Positions 1 through 8,215 of a DNA stretch of 64,000 nt are shown piece after piece. Origin of the DNA: Lachnospiraceae bacterium (GTDB lineage: Bacteria; Bacillota; Clostridia; Lachnospirales; Bianqueaceae); the NCBI GenBank assembly GCA_022794035.1, contig JAAWDX010000001.1, forward strand, positions 124,001 to 188,000. Direction: 5' to 3'. The translations under genes were made by a program, and so were the position numbers. Below the pieces are notes generated by a model. The model saw nothing but the letters and a program-made list of their open reading frames with translations, was not told where the DNA came from and did no database searches. How positions within the stretch are numbered: the first letter of the stretch is position 1; every line of letters starts with the position of its first letter.

Positions 1-497
1 CGGCTGATGATCTTAGCCGCATCCTTGCCCAAGCCGTTCAGAATGACACGCAGGGGCTCTTTGCGAACCTTGTTCGCAGATTTAGCAATACCGATCGCAC
101 CCTCTGCAGCTGCAAAGGACTCGTGGCCTGCCAGAAAAGCAAAGCACTTGGTATCGTCAGAAAGCAGCATTGCGCCCAGATTGCCATGGCCCAGACCCAC
201 CTTACGGTCATCTGCCACAGAACCAGGAATACAGAATGCCTGCAGACCCTCGCCAATGGATTTTGCTGCGTCAGCAGCCTTCTTGTTGCCCTTCTTGATG
301 GCAATTGCTGCGCCTACGGTGTACGCCCAGCAAGCGTTCTCAAAGCAAATCGGCTGAATGCCTTTTACCATGCTGTATACATCGATGCCTGCATCGTCAC
401 AAACTTTTTTAGCTTCTTCGATGGAACCGATACCATATTTAGCCAGAGCAGCGTTGATCTGGTCTATTCTTCTCTCATAACTCTCAAATAATGCCAT
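1..497 (-). CDS. GGGtGRT family protein, 3' end cut by window edge
   Basis: Reading the minus strand from the ATG at 497 gives MALFESYERRIDQINA and then an open frame to the window edge (165 codons seen, about half of the roughly 330 expected). A strong AAGGGGGA ribosome site lies just upstream. I recognise this as the GGGtGRT protein family, whose biochemical function is not established. The visible part is rich in Gly/Ala and has no signal peptide. It sits 15 bases downstream of the NifU-like gene in the same orientation, so the two probably form one operon and may act together in iron-sulfur chemistry. The family name is from memory; the pairing is seen here. Confidence 0.72.
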   Translation of the reverse strand, partial: MALFESYERRIDQINAALAKYGIGSIEEAKKVCDDAGIDVYSMVKGIQPICFENACWAYTVGAAIAIKKGNKKAADAAKSIGEGLQAFCIPGSVADDRKVGLGHGNLGAMLLSDDTKCFAFLAGHESFAAAEGAIGIAKSANKVRKEPLRVILNGLGKDAAKIIS

Positions 498-512
498 GAT
501 TTTCAGTCCCCC

Positions 513-1205
513 TTATTGATTTCTCGGATCCACATATTTTGCAGCTTCTGCAAAACGACCATAGGATCCTGTAGCCTTTTTGAGCGCCTCATTTGCATCC
601 TCGCCCTTCTTAACCATCTCCATCATGCGGCCCAGATTGACAAACTCATATCCAATGATTTCATCATTCTCATCCAGACCCATACGCGTGATGTAGCCCT
701 CAGCCAGAGCAAGATAGCGCGGACCCTTTGCCAGCGTGCTGTAGGAAGTACCCACCTGCGTGCAAAGACCCTTGCCCAAATCCTCAAGACCAGCGCCGAT
801 CGGCAGGCCGCCCTCAGAAAATGCAGACTGCGTACGTCCGTAGATGATCTGCAGGAACAGCTCTCTCATTGCCGTATTGATCGCATCACAAACAAGGTCA
901 GTATTCACAGCCTCCAGCAACGTCTTGCCAACCAAAGCCTCAGAAGCCATGGCCGCAGAATGCGTCATGCCGGAGCAGCCCAGCGTCTCAATCAAAGCCT
1001 CCTGAATGATCCCTTCTTTAACATTCAGGGTCAGCTTACATGCGCCCTGCTGCGGAGCACACCAGCCCACACCATGTGTCAGACCGGAAATGTCCTTGAT
1101 TTCTCTGGAATATACCCATTTTCCTTCCTCAGGAATCGGAGCACAACCATGGCTAGCGCCAACTTTAACGGGGCACATTTTTTCAACTTCATGTGAATAA
1201 ACCAT
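513..1205 (-). CDS. NifU/IscU-like iron-sulfur cluster assembly scaffold, GGGtGRT-associated
   Basis: A 230-residue protein beginning MVYSHEVEKMCPVK. Cysteines are scattered in short motifs (MCPV, HGCAP, GWCAPQQGAC, TLGCSGM), as in the NifU N-terminal/IscU-like fold. The segment around TLGCSGMTHSAAMASEAL resembles the conserved cluster-binding cysteine loop of that fold. It is longer than ordinary IscU (about 130 residues), which fits the clostridial variant that accompanies GGGtGRT proteins. It is first in a two-gene minus-strand operon with a near-consensus promoter upstream. Cluster scaffolding is inferred from family resemblance; the client protein is unknown. Confidence 0.72.
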   Translation of the reverse strand: MVYSHEVEKMCPVKVGASHGCAPIPEEGKWVYSREIKDISGLTHGVGWCAPQQGACKLTLNVKEGIIQEALIETLGCSGMTHSAAMASEALVGKTLLEAVNTDLVCDAINTAMRELFLQIIYGRTQSAFSEGGLPIGAGLEDLGKGLCTQVGTSYSTLAKGPRYLALAEGYITRMGLDENDEIIGYEFVNLGRMMEMVKKGEDANEALKKATGSYGRFAEAAKYVDPRNQ

Positions 1206-1302
1206 AAATTCATTTCCTCCTTATAATATCTAAGTCCACAGCGCAGCCAAATTATGTACCGGCCAGAGGCCGCAAAGGGACCAAGCATTTATAACCACGG
1301 TA

Positions 1303-1331
1303 AGTATAGCACATCGTTAAAACCCTGTCAA
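1303..1331 (-). promoter_or_regulatory. Sigma-A promoter for the NifU-like/GGGtGRT operon
   Basis: The minus strand reads TTGACA, 17 bases, TATACT. It lies about 100 bases upstream of the start at 1205. Confidence 0.8.
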
Positions 1332-1518
1332 TGTGCGCTTTTTGCAAGACTTTAGTTTTTTTATATCCGCACTTTAATTGATGGATATTGCCAATCAGCA
1401 TCTCTGCCCCCCCTGTTTAGATAATTTGATTTTACTGTTTTTTCAATATAGCATACTGCATTTATTTTCTCAAATCTTTTTCGCCCCTCTCTCATCATCC
1501 GATAAAACATTAAAACAA

Positions 1519-1547
1519 TTGACATTTTGCAGGACAGATGGTATCAT
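1519..1547 (+). promoter_or_regulatory. Sigma-A promoter for asd
   Basis: TTGACA, 17 bases, TATCAT, followed about 40 bases later by the asd start with a TAGGAGG ribosome site. Confidence 0.8.
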
Positions 1548-1588
1548 ATTGCGGAATTTATAATCTTCACGCGTAGGAGGTACTCGCT

Positions 1589-2668
1589 ATGAAAAATTAT
1601 CGTGTAGGCATTATTGGCGCAACCGGTATGGTCGGTCAGCGTTTTGCCACCCTTTTAGAAAACCATCCGTGGTTTCATGTCACTGCACTTTTAGCATCCG
1701 CTAACAGCGCCGGTAAATCTTATAAAGAAGCCGTCGGCAACCGCTGGGCTATGAAAACGCCGATGCCCGCCGCGATGTCCGATATGATCGTTTTAGATGC
1801 GTCTGATATCGATGCTGTAAAGGATCTCGTTGACTTCGTTTTCTGTGCGGTCAATATGCCGAAAGATCAGATCAAAGCATTAGAGGAATCCTATGCCAAG
1901 GCCGAGATTCCCGTCGTCTCCAATAACTCTGCCCACCGCGGCACTGTTGACGTTCCGATGGTTATCCCGGAGCTGAATGCAGCGCACACCGCCATTATTG
2001 GCGCTCAGCGCAAAAGACTAGGCACTAAAAAAGGATTTATTGCCGTAAAATCCAATTGCTCTATCCAGAGCTATGTGCCTGCCCTGCATCCGTTAAAGGA
2101 TAAATTCGGGCTGACCAAGGTTCTGGCCTGCACCTATCAGGCGATTTCCGGCGCGGGAAAAACCTTTGAGCGCTGGCCCGAAATGGTTGATAATCTGATC
2201 CCTTATATCGGCGGCGAAGAGGAAAAGAGCGAACAGGAGCCCCTGAAGGTCTGGGGGCATATCGAGGGCGATCAAATTGTAAGTGCGAATGATGTGGCGA
2301 TCACGACGCAGTGTCTGCGCGTGCCGGTCAGCGATGGCCACACGGCCGCTGTGTTTGCTTCTTTTGCGAAAAAACCAAGCCTTGAGGAAATTAAGGAGAT
2401 TTGGGCGACGTTCCGCTCTCCGGCGCAGGAGCTTGGGCTTCCCTCTGCTCCGCAGCAGTTTATTCATTACTTTGAAGAGGCCGATCGTCCGCAGGCTAAA
2501 CTGGACCGTGAACTCGAAGGCGGCATGGCCATTAGCGTTGGGCGGCTCCGTCCTGATTCACAATATGATATTAAATTTGTCTGTCTTTCTCACAACACGC
2601 TGCGCGGCGCGGCCGGCGGCGCTGTTGAACTGGCTGAGCTTTTGGCAGCGCAGGGCTATTTAGACTGA
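1589..2668 (+). CDS. asd: Aspartate-semialdehyde dehydrogenase
   Basis: Catalyses NADPH-dependent reduction of aspartyl-4-phosphate to aspartate semialdehyde, the branch point to lysine/diaminopimelate, threonine and methionine. The 359-residue product has the N-terminal dinucleotide-binding motif GATGMVGQRF (residues 10-19) and the catalytic cysteine in SNCSIQ (Cys157). Length and motifs fit the archaeal/fungal-type Asd found in many Clostridia rather than the E. coli type. The start follows TAGGAGG by a good spacing. It is monocistronic: its own promoter is upstream and a hairpin terminator follows at 2683-2722. It diverges from the NifU-like operon. Confidence 0.95.
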   Translation: MKNYRVGIIGATGMVGQRFATLLENHPWFHVTALLASANSAGKSYKEAVGNRWAMKTPMPAAMSDMIVLDASDIDAVKDLVDFVFCAVNMPKDQIKALEESYAKAEIPVVSNNSAHRGTVDVPMVIPELNAAHTAIIGAQRKRLGTKKGFIAVKSNCSIQSYVPALHPLKDKFGLTKVLACTYQAISGAGKTFERWPEMVDNLIPYIGGEEEKSEQEPLKVWGHIEGDQIVSANDVAITTQCLRVPVSDGHTAAVFASFAKKPSLEEIKEIWATFRSPAQELGLPSAPQQFIHYFEEADRPQAKLDRELEGGMAISVGRLRPDSQYDIKFVCLSHNTLRGAAGGAVELAELLAAQGYLD

Positions 2669-2682
2669 TTGGATTTCAAATC

Positions 2683-2722
2683 AAAAAGCTAAATCGAGCT
2701 GACACTCGGTTTAGCTTTTTTT
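2683..2722 (+). terminator. Intrinsic terminator of asd
   Basis: AAAAAGCTAAATCGAG pairs with CTCGGTTTAGCTTTTT (one unpaired position), short loop, ending in a T run. Confidence 0.85.
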
Positions 2723-2732
2723 ATTTGCGCTC

Positions 2733-2761
2733 TTGAATTTCACAGATAAAATGATTACAAT
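2733..2761 (+). promoter_or_regulatory. Promoter for the PII-like/antiporter pair
   Basis: TTGAAT, 17 bases, TACAAT, 37 bases before the start at 2798. Confidence 0.6.
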
Positions 2762-2797
2762 AAACCCATATACTTCATCTTTTAGGAGGAAAACTCT

Positions 2798-3139
2798 ATG
2801 CAGCTACTGTTTATTGTTTTAAACAAAATTGAGTGCCTTGAAGAAATTCTCGAAAAGCTTGGAGAGGCGAACCTATATGGCGCCACCATCCTAGAAAGCA
2901 AGGGAATGGCGCACAGCCTCAGCGAATTCAGCGATCTGTCGTTTATGATGTCTTTGCGGATGCTGCTGGATCCCGGCCACAAGGAAAGCCGCACCATTTT
3001 TATGGTCATTAACGAAGCTCAGATCCCTGTCGTATCTCAGATCGTCAATGAAGTAACAGGCGGCCTCGACAAACCGGATACCGGTATCATTTTCACCGTC
3101 CCGGTAGGCTATACGGAAGGACTGAAAACGAACGAATGA
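2798..3139 (+). CDS. PII-like signalling protein
   Basis: 113 residues with the ferredoxin-like pattern of nitrogen-regulatory PII-type proteins: a first beta strand (LLFIVLNKIE), a helix, and a C-terminal segment TGGLDKPDTGIIFTVPV that resembles the C-terminal strand of PII. The long T-loop with its modifiable tyrosine is not evident, so it is better called PII-like than GlnB/GlnK. It overlaps the downstream antiporter by four bases (ATGA), so the two are translationally coupled. By analogy with other PII-like proteins paired with transporters, it probably binds a nucleotide or ion signal and gates the antiporter. That role is inferred. Confidence 0.75.
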   Translation: MQLLFIVLNKIECLEEILEKLGEANLYGATILESKGMAHSLSEFSDLSFMMSLRMLLDPGHKESRTIFMVINEAQIPVVSQIVNEVTGGLDKPDTGIIFTVPVGYTEGLKTNE

Positions 3140-4320
3140 TACAAAATACGCTTTTAGCCTTAGCCATTATGATTTTTGCCGGCATGCTCTGCGGCCGGCT
3201 CGTTAAACATATTAAGCTGCCCAATGTTACAGGCTATTTGATTGCCGGGCTGCTGATCGGTCCCAGTGTCTTCAATGTTATTCCCCGGGATGCAATCGAA
3301 AGCTTTACCATCATTTCCAATGCTGCACTGGGCTTCATTGCTTTTTCTATCGGCAACGAATTCAAAATTTCATACTTCAAGCGAGTCGGCGCCACGCCCA
3401 TTATCATCGCCGCCCTTGAGTCCTTGTTTGCCGTCATTTTTGTTGTAACCGGGCTGCTGATCGCTGGCCAGAGCCTTTCTTTTTCCTTGGTGCTGGGCGC
3501 CATTGCCGCCGCGACTGCACCGGCTGCCACCATCATGGTCATCAAGCAGTACCGCGCTAAAGGCCCTATGACAGAGACGCTGCTCTCTGTTGTGGCCATC
3601 GATGACGCCACAGCCCTCATGTACTTTGGTATCTGTGTTGCCGTCGCCAACGCCTTAGAAGGCGGGCATGTATCCATTGCGCAGACGCTGCTTTCTCCGT
3701 TATTTGAAATCGGCGGCGCTTTAATCGTCGGTTTTGTATTGGGGCTTATCTTCACAATTCCCCTCCGTTTCTTCAAAAAAGAAGGAAACCGCCTTTCCCT
3801 CATCATTGCCTTTGTTTTCCTAGGCGTCGGACTGGCTGATCTCTGCGGCTTCTCCTCTTTGCTTCTTTGCATGGCAATGGGCGCAGCCCTCGCCAATTTC
3901 AGCCGCGAAACACCGAAAATCATGAGCATCGCTGAAGGCTTTACACCGCCTTTATTCCTACTGTTTTTCGTTGCCTCCGGCGCAGAGCTGCAGCTTTCCA
4001 TCCTGCCCAGCATCGGCGTGGCTGGCATCATCTATGTGCTTCTCCGCGTAGCGGGAAAAATGGCAGGCACTGCCTTAGCCGCAGCTATCTGCAAGGCTGC
4101 CGCACCCATCCGCAAGTATTTAGGCATGGCGCTCGTGCCGCAGGCCGGCGTTGCCATCGGACTTTCTCTGATCGCCACTACGGCCGTCCCCGAATATGGC
4201 GCTACGATTCGAGCCATCATTTTATGTGCCACACTGATCTATGAGCTGATTGGTCCTGCCGTAGCGAAGCTAAGCCTCACCAAGGCCGGCGAAATCGCAC
4301 TACCTGACAAAACAAAATAA
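3136..4320 (+). CDS. CPA2-type cation/proton antiporter
   Basis: 394 residues, almost entirely hydrophobic, with about 11-12 predicted membrane spans. The N-terminus carries the pattern LVKHIKLPNVTGYLIAGLL common to CPA2 exchangers of the KefB/NapA/NhaS3 type. A segment VVAIDDATALMYFG carries the paired acidic residues of the ion-binding core. There is no C-terminal TrkA-N (RCK) domain, so regulation may come from the PII-like partner encoded by the overlapping upstream gene. Ion specificity (sodium or potassium against protons) cannot be read from the sequence. A bidirectional terminator follows. Confidence 0.88.
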   Translation: MIQNTLLALAIMIFAGMLCGRLVKHIKLPNVTGYLIAGLLIGPSVFNVIPRDAIESFTIISNAALGFIAFSIGNEFKISYFKRVGATPIIIAALESLFAVIFVVTGLLIAGQSLSFSLVLGAIAAATAPAATIMVIKQYRAKGPMTETLLSVVAIDDATALMYFGICVAVANALEGGHVSIAQTLLSPLFEIGGALIVGFVLGLIFTIPLRFFKKEGNRLSLIIAFVFLGVGLADLCGFSSLLLCMAMGAALANFSRETPKIMSIAEGFTPPLFLLFFVASGAELQLSILPSIGVAGIIYVLLRVAGKMAGTALAAAICKAAAPIRKYLGMALVPQAGVAIGLSLIATTAVPEYGATIRAIILCATLIYELIGPAVAKLSLTKAGEIALPDKTK

Positions 4321-4330
4321 GTTCATACTA

Positions 4331-4366
4331 AAAAACCTGCCGCAATGAAACGCGACAGGTTTTATT
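4331..4366. terminator. Bidirectional terminator between antiporter and lepB
   Basis: AAAACCTG(C)CGC pairs with GCG(A)CAGGTTTT around a seven-base loop, with A/T runs on both sides. It can serve the plus-strand antiporter and the converging lepB. Confidence 0.75.
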
Positions 4367-4377
4367 TATTTTATCAT

Positions 4378-4950
4378 TTATCCGACACTTTTTAAATTCG
4401 GATAATAGACCCAATATGCTTTTCCTAATATTTGATCCTTTGTCACATATTTATTAACCCAGCTTCTGGAATCCCGCGAGTTATTTCGGTTATCTCCCAG
4501 CATAAAATACCGTCCCTCTGGCACCTCATACGGTCCAAAGCTACCATACGGCTTCTCCCACAAATAGGGCTCGTCCAAAGGCTGATCATTGATATATACT
4601 TGACCGTCTACAATCTCTACTATATCACCCGGCAGCCCAATGACACGCTTAATATAAATTTCTTCTTCGTTATCCGGATATTTAAAAATGATAATATCGC
4701 CCCGCTGTGGCTGCGAAAACCAGTAAACAAACCGCAACCCCAGCACTCTGTCCTTTGTCATAATTGTATGTTCCATCGAACCGCTCGTTACTCTAGCGTT
4801 TACAATGATAAATCGGTTTAAAAACATCGCTGCGCCGATTGAAAGCACAATCACCAGCACCCAGCTCATGATCTCCCGAAAAACCGTATGTTTTCTTTCC
4901 TTTCCGTCTAAGGAACGCCTGATCACCTTCGACAACTCTTTCCCCGTCAT
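4378..4950 (-). CDS. lepB: Type I signal peptidase
   Basis: Cleaves signal peptides from secreted preproteins on the outer face of the membrane. 190 residues: a cytoplasmic basic start, one membrane anchor (about residues 29-50), then the catalytic Ser in SGSMEHT (Ser58) and the general-base Lys in YIKRVIG (Lys101), plus the GDNRNNSRDSR box near residues 152-162. Size and single span fit the Gram-positive SipS type. It converges with the antiporter and lies just downstream of a tRNA-Arg gene on the same strand. The start ATG has only a modest ribosome site (AAGGG). Confidence 0.95.
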   Translation of the reverse strand: MTGKELSKVIRRSLDGKERKHTVFREIMSWVLVIVLSIGAAMFLNRFIIVNARVTSGSMEHTIMTKDRVLGLRFVYWFSQPQRGDIIIFKYPDNEEEIYIKRVIGLPGDIVEIVDGQVYINDQPLDEPYLWEKPYGSFGPYEVPEGRYFMLGDNRNNSRDSRSWVNKYVTKDQILGKAYWVYYPNLKSVG

Positions 4951-5000
4951 CTTGCCGCACCCTTTCTATTTCTCTTCTTTTCTGTATATGGGAAACAGAA

Positions 5001-5073
5001 TACACCTGAGAGGATTCGAACCTCCGACACATGGTTTAGGAAACCACTGCTCTATCCCCTGAGCTACAGGTGT
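5001..5073 (-). tRNA. tRNA-Arg(CCU)
   Basis: The minus strand folds as a full cloverleaf: acceptor ACACCTG/CAGGTGT, D arm GCTC..GAGC, anticodon loop TTCCTAA (anticodon CCT), T loop TTCGAAT. No CCA is encoded. 73 bases. Confidence 0.93.
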
Positions 5074-5087
5074 AGGATTCATGATTA

Positions 5088-5118
5088 CCGAGGGATCTTC
5101 TTAAAGAAAATCCCTCGG
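5088..5118. terminator. Nine-bp hairpin after the M18 peptidase gene, possible terminator or processing signal
   Basis: CCGAGGGAT pairs perfectly with ATCCCTCGG around a 13-base loop. It sits between the aminopeptidase stop and tRNA-Arg(CCU). No T run follows on the minus strand, so it may be a weak terminator or a processing site of a peptidase-tRNA transcript. Confidence 0.4.
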
Positions 5119-5132
5119 CGCTTAGGTAACTC

Positions 5133-6524
5133 TTACAAATTCTGCAGGAACACTTTATAGGCTCTATAAGCTTCAAAAATATCAGACTTTGCAGCAACCT
5201 CCCACGGTGCATGCATATTATGAAGCGGAATACCCAGATCAATTACGTCCATCGAATACTGCGCCAAAATAAACGCAATCGTACCGCCGCCGCCTTGATC
5301 CACTTTACCAAGCTCGGCCATCTGGAACTTCACATCATGGCTTTCAAAAGCCTGACGCAGCTGTGCAATATACTCTGCCGTTGCATCATTGGAACCGCTC
5401 TTGCCGCCGCTTCCCGTATATTTATGAAGCACCGGACCATAGTGGAAGAACGGCGCATTATTCTTTTCATGCACATTTGCATAATTGGGATCAAATCCTG
5501 CGCTCACATCAGAAGAAAGCATCTTAGAAGCAGACAGACAGCGGCGCAGCTTCAGCTCGCTATAGCCGCCGCACAGCTCCATGATCTCTGCCATACAATT
5601 CTCAAAGAATTTAGAATGCATACCGGTCGCACCCACGCTTCCGATCTCTTCCTTATCAACAAGCAGCGTCACATAGGTCTTCTTTGCCTCTTCCTGTGCC
5701 AGATCCAGCTGTGCCATAACGGATGTATACGCGCAGATTCTGTCATCATGCCCATATGCATATACCATGCTGCGATCAATACCCAGATCACGCGCCGGTC
5801 CCGCCGGTACTACTTCAATCTCAGCAGACTGGAAATCAGCCTCCTCAATACCGTATTTTTCATTAAGGATATCCAGCACATTCTTCTTGAACAGATCTTT
5901 CTCGCCTTCTGCTCCCTCGGCAGCCGTGCTGCCAAATGTGATGTTCAAATCCTCTCCGCTAAACGCTTCGTTAATATTCTTAGAGCGCTGATCCTTTGCC
6001 AGATGCGGCAAAATATCTGAGATGCCAAATACCGGATCGCCGGCATCCTCACCGATACAGATCTTTACAGTCGTACCGTCCTTTTTAGCAACAACGCCAT
6101 GCAGTGCAAGCGGCATAGTCACCCACTGGAACTTTTTAATACCGCCATAATAATGCGTTTTCAGCATCGCAAAGCCGCTATCCTCATATAACGGATTGGG
6201 CTTCAGATCCAGACGCGGGGAGTCGATATGCGCTCCCAGGATATTCAGTCCTTCTTCCAAATCATCCGTGCCGATCTGCACCATCATCAGCATTTTATTG
6301 CGGTTATTCGCATATACCTTGCTGCCGGCTGTCAGCTTTTTGCCTGCCTTTACAGCATCAAACAAATTCGTATATCCAGCGGCCTCTGCCATTGCGATCA
6401 TCTCGTCAACGCATTCCCGCTCCGTTTTGCACTTGGACATAAAAGCCTTATAACCCTCGCAGAATTCTGTCATCGACTGCTTCATTTCGGGTGTCCAGCT
6501 CTCCCATAAAGATTTCTTCTCCAT
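5133..6524 (-). CDS. M18 family metalloaminopeptidase
   Basis: A 463-residue cytoplasmic peptidase that removes N-terminal (typically acidic or neutral) residues from peptides using a dinuclear zinc site. Family motifs seen in order: HIDSPRLDLK, YGHDDR, DKEEIGS, SSDVSAGFDP and the C-terminal PLHNMHAPWE, which together carry the metal ligands and catalytic Glu. Length matches M18 enzymes (430-480). The start follows AAGGAGG by nine bases. A TTGTGC-17-TATAAT promoter lies just upstream, so it seems to be transcribed alone or together with the tRNA-Arg downstream. Confidence 0.92.
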   Translation of the reverse strand: MEKKSLWESWTPEMKQSMTEFCEGYKAFMSKCKTERECVDEMIAMAEAAGYTNLFDAVKAGKKLTAGSKVYANNRNKMLMMVQIGTDDLEEGLNILGAHIDSPRLDLKPNPLYEDSGFAMLKTHYYGGIKKFQWVTMPLALHGVVAKKDGTTVKICIGEDAGDPVFGISDILPHLAKDQRSKNINEAFSGEDLNITFGSTAAEGAEGEKDLFKKNVLDILNEKYGIEEADFQSAEIEVVPAGPARDLGIDRSMVYAYGHDDRICAYTSVMAQLDLAQEEAKKTYVTLLVDKEEIGSVGATGMHSKFFENCMAEIMELCGGYSELKLRRCLSASKMLSSDVSAGFDPNYANVHEKNNAPFFHYGPVLHKYTGSGGKSGSNDATAEYIAQLRQAFESHDVKFQMAELGKVDQGGGGTIAFILAQYSMDVIDLGIPLHNMHAPWEVAAKSDIFEAYRAYKVFLQNL

Positions 6525-6555
6525 TGGAAATTACCTCCTTTTTTAGCTTGTTTTC

Positions 6556-6584
6556 ATTATATCTCGAATCGTCAGATTGCACAA
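6556..6584 (-). promoter_or_regulatory. Promoter for the M18 aminopeptidase
   Basis: Minus strand TTGTGC, 17 bases, TATAAT; about 30 bases upstream of the start at 6524. Confidence 0.65.
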
Positions 6585-6653
6585 GTCCCCAAGGGAAATT
6601 TTTCTACTTTGCTTTTCTATTTTTCAATGAACTGCTATATCTATGATTTTCCG

Positions 6654-7952
6654 TTACGCCTTTTCTTCATAATGATATTTTTTTAAAATTCTTCCGAATA
6701 CTAAACAAAAGACTGCTCCCAGGACTCCTAAAATAAACATAACCAGCGCAGCTCCCGAGCCTTTTCCTGCACCGAACCACTGCCTCAGCAAGCTGCCCTC
6801 TGCCGCTTTCTCCATCAAAGGCTCACACACGTCGTCCACCATAATGCCGCCTATAAATAGCCCGATCGGAATCGTAAAAAATTGCAATGTATTTCTGCAT
6901 GCGTAAACCCTGCCCTGCATATCCACCGGAATAGACGATCTTAAAATCACATCCATATTGGCACTCATAACCGGCACCAGAACCCATCCGATCACCTGCC
7001 CTATACACCATAAAATAGGCTGCCTTACAAACGCCAGTAAAAAATTCTCTGTACTTAATGAAATTAGCATCGTTAAATAAATAACTCTAATCCGGTCCTT
7101 CGGCTTTGGCAGAAGCGACGCCATACCGCTTCCTATGAGTGTTGCGATTCCCGCCGAGGCCGTAACGGCGCCTAAGACATTTTGTCCACCGCTTGGACTC
7201 GAAAGAACATAGGCTGGCAGTACCGCATCGAATGCAGATGCCACAAAATTAACGCCTGCCATAAATAAAATCAGCGAAAAAATAAGTGGATTCCTTTTCA
7301 AAAAGAGCAGACCATTCTTGGCTGATTTAAAAACAGACTCTTGCTTTTCTTTTCTCTGCCCATCGGAAATATTTACAAATAGTCCTAACGCCGCAAATGC
7401 TATGAGAAAACTGCCTAAATCGACTGCTATCACTGCTTCCATCCCTAAAAAAGAAAACAACGCTGCTGCCAAAATCGGATTCAAAATCGTAATCAAAGAT
7501 TGAGAAAGAGAACGCAGGCCGCTGGCTCTTTGATAGTACTTTGGGGGAATAATCATTGTCATTGCAACCTCCCCCGCCGGCTGCTGCACTGTATTCATTA
7601 AACCATTGATCGCATTTAACACATATAAATGCCATGTTTCCAAAACATCTAACTTTAACATAATGAATGTAATTACCGTGCAAAGCGCCGCCAGCGAATC
7701 GCATACCAGCATTGTTTTTTTCTTATTCCACCGGTCGCTGAGCGCCCCGGCAAGCACACTCATCAAAATATACGGAACATAGGTACATATAGCAAGCAAA
7801 GCCGTTTGTAATGCAGATCCCGTCTTTTCATACAGCCAAAGTGTTAGTGCAAAAGCGGTCATGCTGCTGCCTAACTGAGAAAGACTCTGCGTGCTCCATA
7901 AAATAAAAAAGGCTTTTAATTCCTTTACTGATTGCACCGCTTGTTTACTCAT
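6654..7952 (-). CDS. MFS efflux transporter, DHA3/macrolide-exporter type
   Basis: 432 residues with about 12 hydrophobic spans. The loop-2 motif GALSDRWNKKK (about residues 68-78) is the canonical MFS GxLaDRxGrkk signature, and a related segment VYACRNTLQFF occurs in the second half. Overall it looks like the DHA3 group (MefA-like proton-driven drug exporters). Substrate cannot be told. The start follows AAAGGAG. It is AT-richer than the aminopeptidase and ribosome-linked genes nearby, which may indicate acquisition. Transcribed toward the aminopeptidase gene. Confidence 0.85.
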   Translation of the reverse strand: MSKQAVQSVKELKAFFILWSTQSLSQLGSSMTAFALTLWLYEKTGSALQTALLAICTYVPYILMSVLAGALSDRWNKKKTMLVCDSLAALCTVITFIMLKLDVLETWHLYVLNAINGLMNTVQQPAGEVAMTMIIPPKYYQRASGLRSLSQSLITILNPILAAALFSFLGMEAVIAVDLGSFLIAFAALGLFVNISDGQRKEKQESVFKSAKNGLLFLKRNPLIFSLILFMAGVNFVASAFDAVLPAYVLSSPSGGQNVLGAVTASAGIATLIGSGMASLLPKPKDRIRVIYLTMLISLSTENFLLAFVRQPILWCIGQVIGWVLVPVMSANMDVILRSSIPVDMQGRVYACRNTLQFFTIPIGLFIGGIMVDDVCEPLMEKAAEGSLLRQWFGAGKGSGAALVMFILGVLGAVFCLVFGRILKKYHYEEKA

Positions 7953-8040
7953 TCTTTTCTCCTTTCTTTTATTGGTATTGTATCACCCCTGCCGTTTAAA
8001 AGGCTATGGAAAAAACAGGTCAGAAATATTTAAGTCTCAC

Positions 8041-8087
8041 CATAACAAAAAGAAGCTGATTTTTATAATCAGCTTCTTTTTGTTATG
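8041..8087. terminator. Terminator with a perfect 21-bp stem after tRNA-Arg(CCG)
   Basis: The arms at 8041-8061 and 8067-8087 are exact inverse complements (CATAACAAAAAGAAGCTGAT plus one base) around TTTAT. Poly-A/T flanks in the stem make it a terminator in either direction, most obviously for the tRNA immediately upstream on the minus strand. Confidence 0.8.
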
Positions 8088-8089
8088 AA

Positions 8090-8162
8090 TACACCCGAGA
8101 GGATTCGAACCCCCGACGCATGGCTCCGGAAGCCATCGCTCTATCCACTGAGCTACGGGTGC
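8090..8162 (-). tRNA. tRNA-Arg(CCG)
   Basis: Cloverleaf on the minus strand: acceptor GCACCCG/CGGGTGT, anticodon loop TTCCGGA (anticodon CCG), T arm GGGGG TTCGAAT. 73 bases, no encoded CCA. Own promoter upstream and terminator downstream. Confidence 0.93.
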
Positions 8163-8179
8163 ATTTAAAAGCAAACTCT

Positions 8180-8208
8180 ATTATACATGATCTTTGTTTA
8201 AAAAGCAA
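8180..8208 (-). promoter_or_regulatory. Promoter for tRNA-Arg(CCG)
   Basis: Minus strand TTGCTT, 17 bases, TATAAT, 18 bases from the tRNA 5' end. Confidence 0.7.
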
Positions 8209-8215
8209 GTGAATT

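Larger units (their letters stand above)
1206..1588. other. Divergent intergenic region, NifU-like/asd
   Basis: This 383-base gap holds two back-to-back promoters (1303-1331 minus, 1519-1547 plus). The middle (about 1340-1510) is AT-rich and I see no riboswitch-like fold or credible gene. A 61-codon open frame at 1378-1563 has no ribosome site and a low-complexity hydrophobic translation, so I do not call it. Confidence 0.6.

Noticed and set aside
516..1196. 226-codon plus-strand frame opposite the NifU-like gene
   Set aside because: Shadow frame; the minus strand has the conserved Cys motifs, ribosome site and promoter.
1378..1563. 61-codon hydrophobic frame before asd
   Set aside because: No ribosome site, and it overlaps the asd promoter.
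3234..4031. 265-codon minus-strand frame opposite the antiporter
   Set aside because: It is a shadow of the antiporter coding sequence, has low-complexity Met/Ala/Ser-rich translation and lacks a ribosome site.
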